Shown in pieces: positions 12,017 to 22,449 of a DNA stretch of 64,000 nt. Within the stretch, counting starts at the first letter, position 1; each line of letters begins with the position of its first letter. The stretch covers positions 2,976,001-3,040,000 of the forward strand of contig JASFXZ010000039.1 in assembly GCA_032209605.1 (NCBI GenBank), in the 5' to 3' direction. The notes beneath the pieces were generated by a model. The model was given only the letters and a program-made list of their open reading frames with translations. It was not told the DNA's origin and made no database searches. A program made the translations under genes and the position numbers. This DNA is from Mactromeris polynyma (Eukaryota > Mollusca > Bivalvia > Venerida > Mactridae).

Positions 12017-12610
12017 CCTGCTTAAGATGTGGCGGAACTTCATTGGCGAGTTAGCCCCTTTGACAACTGGGGACACATAAGTCTAGCCCTACTTGGCCAC
12101 CAATACTTGACAATCCATATATTATCCAATGGCTGCTTCATTTAATCAATGGCAGGCCTTGGTAATCTTTTGTAACTTGCAACTGACTATCATACTTAAC
12201 CGCCGTCATCAACTGTGGGTCAATACTTTCAATCATAGAATAAGCCATGTGATCGGGAAAAACTCTTCATGGAATGATGAAGAAACCAATTAATGGTTTG
12301 TATTTGATCTATCAAAACTGTGAACTAAAACCCAAAGATGGTGGAGCAGTTAAAAGAATAGATCAGTCATGGATGTCAGTGGGTGGTTATAGTAAGTAGA
12401 TAGCAATAAGTAAGACCAACAAGATGCAACACATTATATCTGGTCACTTCTACGGACCATGGTCCTTTATGGACAAAACAAACATAATATACAAGATTTC
12501 ACAATGGAAAGTGTCATAAATTGTCTATTTTCTAACACAAAAGTCTTCTGGTCCATGTTGAAACATATCATTCATGTCTAATATGTCACTTTTTGTTATT
12601 TAATACCGTT
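12017..12610. other. No gene seen
   Basis: Unique-looking AT-rich DNA after the satellite; no open frame or repeat I can support. Confidence 0.5.
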
Positions 12611-12619
12611 CAAAAATAA

Positions 12620-12663
12620 ACCATTCATTCTGGACAACCATTCATTCTGGACAACCATTCATT
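12620..12663. repeat. Short tandem repeat, 17-bp unit
   Basis: 'accattcattctggaca' occurs twice plus a partial third copy. Confidence 0.85.
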
Positions 12664-12717
12664 GACGGGACAAATGCACCAATTTGATGAAGTTGTTTGA
12701 TGAGATTCATTCCATAC
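12625..12717 (-). other. Possible terminal exon
   Basis: On the minus strand an 'atatttcag' acceptor at 12718 leads into 30 open codons (starting VWNESHQTTSSNWC) that end in TGA inside the 17-bp repeat. No poly(A) signal was confirmed. Length and composition are compatible with chance. Confidence 0.15.
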
Positions 12718-14729
12718 CTGAAATATAAAAAAGTATGTTCTTAAAACTTTGTTATCAAAATTAGTCCACTTTCATGTCTCAATTTTGTCACAATTAACAC
12801 AGCTACATTGTATATCGAAAATATCCTCAAATAACAAAATGGGTTAGGGTTAGGACCTTGTTTATTCGACAACCTTCTGTCCAAATACTAGGTATAATCT
12901 GAAATAAATATCAGGTCCTAATGTATCTTCTTATGCGCGTCAAATTGAAATGGGCTATTTGAAACCAAGTATTACTTAAAATTTTGAACCCGATGAATTT
13001 GAATGAATGAGGTCCGACTGTAAATTACTATAGCTGTATTTAATTGCTAAGTGTATAAGTATCATGAGAAAAGCAAAATGAGCCAAGTCATTGCTGATGC
13101 TAAGGCATGATGGGAAAATATGTCTGCTTATTAAAATGCAAGAAACAACCTAGTACAATTATCATTCAAGACAAAATCCAAAATTTTTCATCAAAACAAC
13201 TATAGTTGGGTGATAATATTTAGCTACTTAAATGTCTAACTGACAGACTTGACTTCAATGAATATCTTTCAAATAAATTTTTGAAATTCATTAGTGAACC
13301 CAAAGGGGTTCAAACCTATGACCCCTATGACGGCAAATCATCAATCAAGATTTTCCGGTTAACTAGTTTACAAAATAACTGATTATTCCCATCCCTAATT
13401 ATTCTACTACATGTATTTACTTTTTAAAGTAAGTCAGTCAATATTTTGGTTAATTAATCAACAAGCCCCAGTTATTTTTTACTGTAATCTCAGTGGCAAA
13501 GAATTTATCAAATTTTGTTTTAATTTTCTCTATTATTATTTTTCCCCATCATTTTGTACAAGAAAAAATTCTGATAATAAACTTATTTCTGTATTTTTAG
13601 CTTTTGCTTTAATTTGAGTGTGAATCTGCAATTCATCAATGCCCATGGCCAGGCAATTCATCAATGCCCATGGCCAGAGATTATAAACTTGAGATCAGTT
13701 GTTGTACTCAAAGCTTTTTTTCAGTCACAACTTATTTTGTCAAATACTAGTAGATATTTTGTTAAATGTTTCCGTAACTTTTTAGGTTAATTATTAATGT
13801 TATATGGCAATTACTGTATGATCAATTATAAAACAACAGAATTAATCTTAGAAAACACACAAAACAAGATTTGAAATCAATCTCAAGTTTTATAACCTCA
13901 GACAAAGGCGTTTGAAATATTTCACTATTATTGGTCACAAATTTGATACTCCTAGCCCTGATTTCTTGAGAATACTCGAATATACTAAAATACGAAGTTT
14001 AAAATATCAGGAAATTTAATAATTTACTAATAATTGTAATCATCAATATTTTTGTATGAACAGTTAATTTTATCACAATGCCATGATATTATATTTTTGT
14101 AACAATGTGCATTTTATTAAATTATTCAATTGAAACTCTACCCAGGACATAAAGTGGTAAATGTATGTTGATATTTTTTATTATTGTGAAATTATTAAAA
14201 TGTGGAATCTGAATACAAAATGTATATGTTTTTAAATTTAAAATAAATTTATTCAACTTCGAAGTGTTTGTTCGCATTGCGATATTATTTTATTAAATAT
14301 ATGCAATAACTTAGTTTTGATTTAGGTTTTCAAGAACATGCATATTGAATGCCAAAGGTTTTGTAAAATAGTTTGATAGTCCAAAATATTTTAATGATGC
14401 TGAACTTAATTATGATTCATTCGGTAACTGATTAAAAAATCCAATTCATGAAGGGACATACATCTGCAACAGAAATCCACATTTTGTTCTATAACATTTT
14501 CTACTATTATTATCCCCATTTTTTTATTTTCACTGGCCTATATACCAACTCGTAATAAAATATTTGTTTTTTGGAAAAAAGGTATAGATCTAAGTATTTG
14601 ACCTCAGAAAGCCTGTTTTCTTTGAAGTGATGTCTAATGTTGAGAAATGTTCTTGAATGATCTTGAACTGAATGCAAGTTGTCTCCCTTTAATCAATTAT
14701 TTGACATTTTGTTCAATATTTTATATTAC
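12718..14729. other. AT-rich stretch without recognisable gene
   Basis: Contains a 25-bp direct duplication ('gcaattcatcaatgcccatg...') at 13628-13677 and nothing else I can name. A 68-codon frame at 13411-13617 is low-complexity Phe/Asn-rich and unsupported. Confidence 0.5.
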
Positions 14730-14822
14730 CTTATTCAGTAAATCAACATGCAGCAACAACACAACCAAGAACACATACATGGCTTTATGTAACACTACAT
14801 GGATCATCATTGTCTTTTGATC
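14730..14822 (-). CDS. Candidate 31-codon exon encoding a hydrophobic segment
   Basis: On the minus strand 'gatttctttttcag' precedes and 'gtaata' follows a 93-bp block that is fully open in phase 0 on both sides. The peptide has a polar start (DQKTMMIHVVLHK) and then a 14-residue hydrophobic core (AMYVFLVVLLLHV). This looks like a membrane helix, or a signal peptide if translation starts at one of the paired Met codons. It is on the same strand as the exon-like modules listed at 19.3-56.3 kb and could belong to the same locus, but no sequence links them directly. The donor is non-optimal. Family unknown. Confidence 0.35.
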
Positions 14823-14910
14823 CTGAAAAAGAAATCACAGATAAATAAATTTGTGTCAACTAAAATAAAAGTTTGAAACTTTACTGAAACACTTCATATA
14901 AAACTTTTTA

Positions 14911-15386
14911 TAGGGGTGTCATCTTATGTCTATAGTGTACCATGATATATTGCAATACTTTAGCAGTGCATTGCAATATGTACCACAATATATTATTTCA
15001 TTAACCTCATCTATGACTGTAGATTTTTTTCTTACTTTAACAATTTTATTCAACTTCTAGCTCTTCAAATGCATTAAATAAATTCAAAAATAAATATGCA
15101 TAAACCAGAACAAAACAATTATAAATATCATTTAAATTTTTGATTGAATAGGAGTTTTTCATGACTAGAAACTTAACAGTAGTGTATCACTCTTATTTCA
15201 GGTTATTACTGATACAAAAAACATTTAATACTTAAGTATTTAGCCAGTAGTATCTGACTGAAAGCAAAAAAGCACATTTCGTATGCCACTGGTACGTTTA
15301 TTACATATCATGGTACAATACAGTTTGGCTGCTTATTGCAATACAATGTAACTATACTGATATACCAGTATATCTTGACACCCCTA
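14911..15386. mobile_element. Non-autonomous hAT-like element (TAGGGGTGTCA ends)
   Basis: The inverted termini are 'taggggtgtcatctta' on the left and '...atatcttgacacccct(a)' on the right, sharing TAGGGGTGTCA. Related inner sequence around 'gtaccatgatatattgcaat' also recurs inverted. These ends resemble hAT MITEs known in many animals. No 8-bp target duplication survives and there is no transposase. Confidence 0.6.
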
Positions 15387-15777
15387 TTACAACAAGCCGT
15401 GTCTTGACCTTTCAGTCACTGAAACCTACACTATGAGTGGTAAATGCTTCATGTATACCCCACACTTATCTCTGTCATATATATACATGTATACAGCTTA
15501 TAAAGAGATTTCAACAAAACCAATCCTATATCCTCAAGAAACCAAATCAATCTTTACAGTAAATGCCTATACCATTGTAAAACAGGTATAATTTTTCTCT
15601 TCTCATAGCCGGTATCACATTGGAATGTGACAGGTGAACAAATGATATCAGCCTTATACAGACGGACACTAAGCATACTCGGCACTTGGCAACACCATCT
15701 GTCCCTCATTTTAAACAGACAACTTCACAGGTAGACAGTTTGATAATGGAGTAAATGAGATTTAAACCTATAATACA

Positions 15778-15906
15778 CAGTAAATAATATCAGTCTTAAT
15801 ATCGAGGTTGAATAAAGAGCAAAACAGTGAAAATGGACTTGCATATTGTGTTCTTAATTTTGAGGTGGTCTAATTATTAAGGTAGTCTTTAAGTGAGGTT
15901 TTACTG
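15778..15906 (-). mobile_element. Pogo-like MITE, decayed copy
   Basis: The right end '...tttaagtgaggttttactg' is followed by TA at 15907-15908. The interior matches the copies at 21760 and 27971 in reverse orientation. The left end (cagtaaataatatc) is diverged. Confidence 0.55.
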
Positions 15907-17132
15907 TATTTGATAATACATTTTGTACAAGCATTAAAGTTTATCAACTAGTTTTTATCAAACTACTAAGCATTACGACATACTAAACAACTTCATCTTA
16001 GTATTTTCACAATCATATTTATTAAATATCATGGAATTTTTGTATCATATTTTGAGTTTCATTATTAAACTTATTTAATGTACATATTAATACAGAATTA
16101 AACTGACCGAATTATCATAAATGCTGGGTTTTTTTATTAGATACATTTACTTGTTACATATACTTAAAAACTTTATAAATTCTAAAAGCTACAGGGAACG
16201 CCACATACATAAGACAGTGCCTAGAAGAGGTCAAGCAAATTTGAAAGTTTAACTGACATCAATTATTGTTTTAATACTTTACATCATTAAGATTTAATCA
16301 ATAAATCAGCATATTGTTCATTTAATATCTGACAAATTACAATTGTAAATGTCAGTCATTGACGTTAATGGCGTGCCACCATATGACGTCGCCTTGTGTC
16401 TTTTTTTATTGTTGTTTGATGATTACAAGACATTGACATCACTTTATATATGTTGTTGTATAAATGCTGAGCTTGAATTCATTAAATTGCTTTAGTGATT
16501 TTGAATGATGCCCCATAGTCGGCGCGACATTTTTAGTTTCTATTAACATTGTAATTTATAACATATTTTAATATTACATTTAAGTTCTGTATAAGTCATT
16601 TAATAATATACAATAATGAACTACAACAATGTCCTTTGGGTGTAACTCAAGATCCATTTATTATTAGTTACAGTTTCATAGAAGGATTTTGTCAGATCCT
16701 TTATTTCTACATTGTGTTTTATTGTTACATGATATATTAATTGTTTTATACTTGTCGATTTCAGAGAATCGCTTAATGCTTAAGCTTAATGCTTAAATAA
16801 TAAAAAAGATAAAGCACATTATCAACTTTTTACCCAAAATCCCCAACAATAATTATGATTCAACAGACAAGTAAAATATGAAGAACCATCTTGCATACAT
16901 AATGTCTATATTTGACAATTGCTGGACAGTATAGGAAAATAAACTTATAGAAACTGCATTATAAGTGCAGCTAAGATTGTTGTTAAGAGACGTTAAAGTA
17001 CATGTGAAATTTTAAATGAACTTAATTAGCTTTCGATCCCTAAATGTTAGCAACATCTATCAGTTTATCTGTTTTTCTATACAAAAATAATTTTACTCCA
17101 GAACTTTATCTGGTGTATTTTATATTTCAAAT
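15907..17132. other. No gene seen
   Basis: Very AT-rich, no coding signal or clear repeat. Confidence 0.5.
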
Positions 17133-17524
17133 GATAATGTATACAGTAGTCATGCTCTGTGCAATATGAGAATACTGTAACATAGTCACTCTCATGCATC
17201 ATCAAGTATTCATAATGTATACAGTAGTCATGCTCTGTGCAATATGAGAATACTGTAACATAGTCACTCTCATGCATCATCAAGTATTCATAATGTATAC
17301 AGTAGTCATGCTCTGTGCAATATGAGAATACTGTAACATAGTCACTCTCATGTATCATCAAGTATTCATAATGTATACAGTAGTCATGCTCTGTGCAATA
17401 TGAGAATACTGTAACATAGTCACTCTCATGTATCATCAAGTATTCATAATGTATACAGTAGTCATGCTCTGTGCAATATGAGAATACTGTAACATAGTCA
17501 CTCTCATGTATCATCAAGTATTCA
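17133..17524. repeat. 78-bp minisatellite, 5 copies
   Basis: 'aatgtatacagtagtcatgc' repeats every 78 bp. Copies differ almost only at 'catgcatcat' versus 'catgtatcat', so amplification is recent. The minus-strand 26-residue peptide repeat (17077-17517) is a by-product of 78 being divisible by three. Confidence 0.95.
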
Positions 17525-18580
17525 TGAATTGATTCATTTCTTTCATTAATAATTATTTAAATGACTTTCATTTATTTGTTGTTTGATTGCAGTTTTGTCT
17601 TAAAGTCAGTAATCCATGATATATCAATAGTTTATGATGCACCTTTTTGAACATGATGCAATTTTATCGACTAGGCCAGAATTGTTGAAACCTAATTTGT
17701 ATTACAACATTTTTTAAACTTGAAACGCAGTGGAGACTTAGTTAACTGAAGCTTTGTTGGATAGTTTTCGGCAACAGCTGTAAAAACAATATTACTTTTC
17801 TAATAAAAAATCCTCATAGTTATTTTTAGTCAGTATGCATCAAGCTTGAATAGACTAAGGCAAGATACGGCATTAGTAGATAGGCCTTAATTAAGTATGT
17901 ACATGTATAAGTTTTTGATTTTTCAGTTAAAGCCGAGCTAAAACACAATGCAGACATGAAGAATGTAATTAATTTCGGATGCCTGTTTTTGATTTAATAA
18001 TACTTGTGAATATATCAGTTATAATATCATACATTAAAAATGCACTATACCATCAAATAGAGTTGGTTGTTTGTTAAATCTGGAAACCTAGTCCATTGAT
18101 TAGTGGTACATGTATTATGTTATCATTATTCAAAAAACCTTATTCGACTGAAGATGTTACAATACCGACAATGCCAGATCTTTCCTGCGCCATTAGAAAT
18201 TACAAAACTGCTTAGAAATGCAGACGACAATATTCTTTCTTATTCTTTAATGGACTTTTACATAATATGACATAGTATGCTTTAGTTCTCAGACATGTAC
18301 ATTTATACTCAAAAAGTATCATTTGATATTAATGTTATACAAATTTATTCACTGATTGATAATTCCTACCCAGATATTATGAAATCCATGAAGTAAATAA
18401 TTCAACCAAAACCGTCATGGTTTTTACATACATTCATGTACATCACAATGTATTACGTATGGCAAAGGAATACATGACGGTACATATTTAACTTGTTTTT
18501 GTCGTCAACTTGTCATTCATTTTATTTGCATGTCTGACTTTTAATTACCCATTTAGTATTCTTTGTTTTGAATTAATTCT
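17525..18580. other. No gene seen
   Basis: AT-rich; nothing supportable. Confidence 0.5.
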
Positions 18581-18581
18581 T

Positions 18582-18687
18582 ATCTTGGACCGCACAGACC
18601 CCTAAAGCATTCCCAGGAGAGCTATTCACATTCTGATCTTGGACCGCACAGACCCCTAAAGCAATCCCAGGTGAGCTCTTCACATGT
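18582..18687 (-). repeat. 54-bp tandem duplication
   Basis: 'atcttggaccgcacagaccc' occurs at 18582 and 18636. On the minus strand it lies in a 97-codon frame (18573-18866) in which an 18-residue motif (SSPGIALGVCAVQDQN type) is duplicated. I judge it a frame of an interspersed repeat, not a gene. Confidence 0.8.
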
Positions 18688-18911
18688 TTTTGCTGTACAC
18701 CAAGTTTGGTGTGAATATGGCAAATGAAACAAGTTATTTGCCAGTAACTGATTTTCATTTTTAGTAACAGAGACCTTGACCTTAGACCAAATGACTTGCG
18801 TTTTAGTGAAATGACATCACTTACAGAAGAGGTTGTCCCACAGCGTCGCTCATTTGGTGTTGCCAATAGCCAAGTGCCTTATTTATTCAGTTGGATTCAT
18901 TACAATATATC

Positions 18912-18996
18912 GAGGGGTGAAAGTGACAAAATCTATCTGCTGCTACATCTATATGCAATATAGAATGTTATAGACTGAGTATTGCTTTCATCCCTC
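18912..18996. repeat. Hairpin element GAGGGGTGAAAG...CTTTCATCCCTC
   Basis: Inverted arms 'gaggggtgaaagtg' and 'tgctttcatccctc' are separated by about 57 bp. Counterparts are at 31051-31134, 38013-38080 and 56053-56124, with a left arm only at 25528. Confidence 0.8.
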
Positions 18997-19025
18997 AATT
19001 TATCTATCAGCAGAATCACTGCAAC

Positions 19026-19261
19026 AAATACTGACTAACAGAGCTAACCAATCAGTTTTTGACATTATCTCCATGTTATTGAATTACTTAAGCACATACA
19101 TCTCTGAATGACAGGCAGCAAATGAAAAAAATGTTACCACGAACATTATTGCTCAATTCTGTAATTATTTTATAGAAAATACACGGAATATAATTCAATC
19201 TTTACAAACTATGTAAGACATAAGTATCAATACTGGTGGGTTAGCTCTTTCATCAGTATTT
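19026..19261. mobile_element. TIR element with AGAGCTAACC ends, copy 1
   Basis: The left arm 'aaatactgactaacagagct' and right arm 'agctctttcatcagtattt' are inverted relatives. Copies at 26340-26594 and 31157-31232 share these ends but have different spacer lengths. No ORF. Confidence 0.65.
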
Positions 19262-19304
19262 ATTGTTTATATGTAGAATTCTGTGACAGTTTTATTTAAC
19301 TCAC

Positions 19305-19388
19305 CATGAAATGTATCCCAGGATCTCCACACCAGACATGTTTCTCAACAATGACCAGCAGATACACCAACAATCATTGAATGTAGAC
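19305..19388 (-). pseudogene. Exon-like block, one in-frame stop
   Basis: An 84-bp block on the minus strand between 'cctttaatttcag' and 'gtgagtt'. The frame kept by its length reads 28 codons. Codon 5 is TGA, followed by a hydrophobic and then Trp/Cys/Gly-rich run (LLVYLLVIVEKHVWCGDPG). Apart from that stop it looks coding, suggesting a degraded exon or a UTR/non-coding exon. Homologous blocks at 26626 and 31276 carry indels that break the frame. Family unknown. Confidence 0.35.
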
Positions 19389-19511
19389 CTGAAATTAAAG
19401 GAGTAAATTTGTAACATAACTTTCATTAAATAGTAAACTAAAAATCCTTCAAGCTTAATTGTAGCTTACAAACCTCCTCTCCAACATATTTTGTTCCATT
19501 ACAGTCGACAT

Positions 19512-19945
19512 TAGTGATGGATAATCAGACAAATTTCATAATCGATAATCGGATCGGTTTGAAAACTCATAATCGATAATCGAATTAGAAATAATCGATC
19601 ATTATTTAGTTTTTTAGTGTAAATATAATGCTGACAGTTAATTTCATTTGTACAACCTATTCCTTTATCTCTTTTTACTATATTTAACATCAATGGGGTT
19701 TGACATTACTCTTATATCATAAGATCATTTTATCATTCAATAAATATTGTTTTTGTATGTTTACTTCGTATATTTGTATTTGACTGAATACATCAAAAAT
19801 AATTCTGTATAACTGTAAAATTTAAATGATACTATAAAGTTTTAATATATATAATATCATCTTATTGAAATAACACTTCAGTCAAAATGTCCAGGGATGA
19901 TTTTTCAATTATTTTCAATTATTAATGATAATCGTGTCATCACTA
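19512..19945. mobile_element. Non-autonomous hAT element with 8-bp target duplication
   Basis: Ends are TAGTGATGG... and ...CATCACTA. It is flanked by gtcgacat (19504-19511) and gtagacat (19946-19953), a 7/8 match, as expected for hAT insertions. The interior is AT-rich with 'ataatcgataatcg' subterminal repeats and no transposase. Confidence 0.75.
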
Positions 19946-19995
19946 GTAGACATTATACAGACTGGACACAAAACTAATTAATTTGCAACAAACTA

Positions 19996-20906
19996 CAGTA
20001 AAACTTCGAAACCTCGAACTGCCGTCGGACCGAGGAATTAGTTCGAGCCATCTACCTGTTCGAGCCATCTACCGTATATGTACGAACTGTCACCGGTGCA
20101 AGTGTACTAAGCATGCTTAACACATGGTATTTGTGTGTTGTTAGTGTTTTCATACTGAATGCACGTCGATCAATAGTCACAGCATTATTCATAATAATAA
20201 TAATTTAAAAAGAAATGAAAGAAAACTAAAACATATTTAAGTAATTGATTCGTTTATTCTTACACACAAGAATAATATACAGACGAGATAGTAAACAATT
20301 ACGATGTTCTTTTTTTTTTCGTTGTTGTTCATTTTGATAATGATAAGGGTAATAAATGTCTGATAGTATTTATATCAATATCAACATTTGAAGGATTTTA
20401 CTCAATGATGTTTGCGCTTTTGATTAAGATATTTATAAAATATACGATAATTTGTTATTTCTGAATTTTATTCACTCGGCAATCAATAGACAATTAACAA
20501 TTAAAATTTCCCGTTTGTACTTCATTAAATATTTAATGGATCCCTTAAGTGATTTGTTTGTCACATAAGTACATGTACACTGTATTGTTTATAGTGCAAC
20601 CATCAATTAATTATCACTACGTGCGAATAACACGTGTCACCAATCTTCCCTGTCAACAAAGAATAGAATATCGCTCGGTCCATAAAAGGTGTGAATTATT
20701 GCATTGTTCGACCTATCTGGGGTGAACAATGAATGAAATGGTATCTAGGGACCGCACAACCTGTTCGAGTGTTCGACCTATCTCCGTTCGAGTGATCTAC
20801 TGTTCGTTAATATGAAATAAGAAGGGGTTTTGCCGGGACCTAAGAACCTGTTCGAGGTATCTACTGTGTTCGACCCAAAACTGTTCGAGGTTTCGAAGTT
20901 TTACTG
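19996..20906. mobile_element. 911-bp pogo-like (Tc1/mariner superfamily) non-autonomous element
   Basis: Perfect terminal inverted repeats of about 24 bp begin CAGTAAAACTTCGAAACCTC and are flanked by TA (19994-19995 and 20907-20908). Inside both ends the motif 'gttcgagNNatcta' recurs (e.g. near 20040-20070 and 20755-20890). There is no open transposase frame. A solo end related to this TIR lies at 56942-56966. Confidence 0.9.
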
Positions 20907-21149
20907 TAAAGCTTTATCATCCTAAACTATTATATCATCACTGAATATTTTCGGCACAGCCGTATTAAGCTGACTTTTGCTGCATGGCATTCCATTTTAC
21001 AACTCGCAGAGTTTGAACATATCCACGTCCAGTTTAATAAAACAAAATCGACTTTCCAAGATTTGATTGACTTACGCATCGCTGAATGAATTTGTCTGCT
21101 CAAGAAATAAATTATGGTTTGAATGTAGACTTATATATCTATGATTGTG

Positions 21150-21730
21150 CTACACATCCATATGGACAGTATCTAGGCTTTTATTTATTCTATGATTTAT
21201 TTGCAGTTTAGTTACTTTATAGATCAAAATAAAAACAGTTATTACTATAATAATCAAAACAAGAGACCCACGAGGGCCTGACGCTCTACTGGCTACACCA
21301 TGCACATTGACCTTTGATAAGCATTTTTTGAAGTTGTCCCTAAATAACTCCCTAAAAACGTGCCCCCTGGGGGACTTTGAACACCAGAGGCATAACTTGA
21401 ACAATCTTGGTTAGAGACCACTAAATAATGCTACATACCAATTATTAAAACCCTTGGCCGTGCGGTTTTGGAGAAGAACATTTTTGAAGATTTCCCTAGG
21501 CAGGGCAGGACCAACTTTGACCCCAGGGGTATGATTGGAATAATCTTGGTAGGGGACTACAAGATAATACTGTAACATACCAAATATCAAAACCCTGGGT
21601 CTTCTGGGTCTGGACAAGATGATTTTCAAAGATATTCCCTATCTAAGTCTTTGTAAAACATGTGACCCCTGGGGACTACTAGACAATGCTACATATCAAA
21701 TATCAAAAACCTGGGAAGTTTTTGGAGAAA
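21150..21730 (-). repeat. Interspersed repeat ('aacaagag...' / 'gaccactaaataatgctac')
   Basis: The phrase 'gaccactaNacaatgctaca' followed by 'aaatatcaNagc' is repeated here and at 30.75-30.86 and 48.33-48.70 kb, often with 'gttttggacaagaagatttt'. The short minus-strand frames here (21150-21404, 21411-21629) are repeat frames. Confidence 0.65.
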
Positions 21731-21759
21731 TGTATTTGTAAATTTTGAATGATTTTGTA

Positions 21760-21920
21760 CAGTAAAACCTCACTTAAATTAAACCACGTAAAAATTAAGA
21801 ACACTATGTTCAAGTCCATTTCACGGTTTTGCTTTATTCAACATCAATATGAAGACCACCTCAATAAGAGGACCAGTTTTCAAGGGTCCCATGAGTGGTC
21901 TTATTATTGATGTTTTACTG
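21760..21920 (+). mobile_element. 161-bp pogo-like MITE
   Basis: Starts CAGTAAAACCTCACTTAA, ends GATGTTTTACTG, flanked by TA on both sides (21758-21759, 21921-21922). The interior contains 'ttttcaagggtcccatgagt'. Confidence 0.85.
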
Positions 21921-22299
21921 TAAACCAAAATGTTGTGGTTTCATTGTATCTGGGTTGAAATCATTAAACTATTCTGGTTTTAAGTTGGTAAATATATTCT
22001 TGGAATAAAATTTGAAGAATAAGAGTTGTCTCTTCTTTTAATTTAGCATGAATAAGTACATAAACAGAATAATTGTAGAAATAATGCATATTCGGGGAGA
22101 TAAACCCTATTTAAACCCCTTTTATTGATAAGAAACGTATCCGTCTATTACAAAAGGCTATTTTCCTATAGCGCAATACTGGTCTAACTGGAGTTGGACT
22201 TATACTGCACTGGTTTTATTATTAGGGTTTTAAGTTGCAAGGACACAGGTATGGTCAAATGGCAACTTCCCAGCTTCAGTTCACTTTAAACTTAGTTAT

Positions 22300-22425
22300 T
22301 TTACATCAGTAGTGAAACAAGTTCTTACAACTATCATACTATTCACTCTCGATGACTTTTTCCTGGGTTACAAACCAGTACTCTTATATCAAATACAGGG
22401 ATTATGAAGGTTGTGATCAAACCCT
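22300..22425 (-). mobile_element. SINE tail fragment
   Basis: 'gaaacaagttcttacaacta' and 'gattatgaaggttgtgatca' match the body of the SINE at 55565-55740; the tRNA-like head is missing. Confidence 0.6.
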
Positions 22426-22449
22426 GCACTAACGTAGTGGTGATATTTG

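Larger units (their letters stand above)
18866..19400 (-). repeat. Exon-like module, copy 1
   Basis: A segment starting 'ggtgttgccaatagccaag' that contains a hairpin (18912-18996), an inverted-repeat element (19026-19261) and an exon-like block (19305-19388). It is nearly identical to 30995-31390 and more distant from 25425-26720. Confidence 0.8.

Noticed and set aside
12838..12852. Telomere-like 'gggttagggttagg'
   Set aside because: Only two units; no array, so not an interstitial telomere.
13411..13617. 68-codon ORF rich in Phe and Asn
   Set aside because: Low-complexity AT-rich sequence; composition explained by base content.
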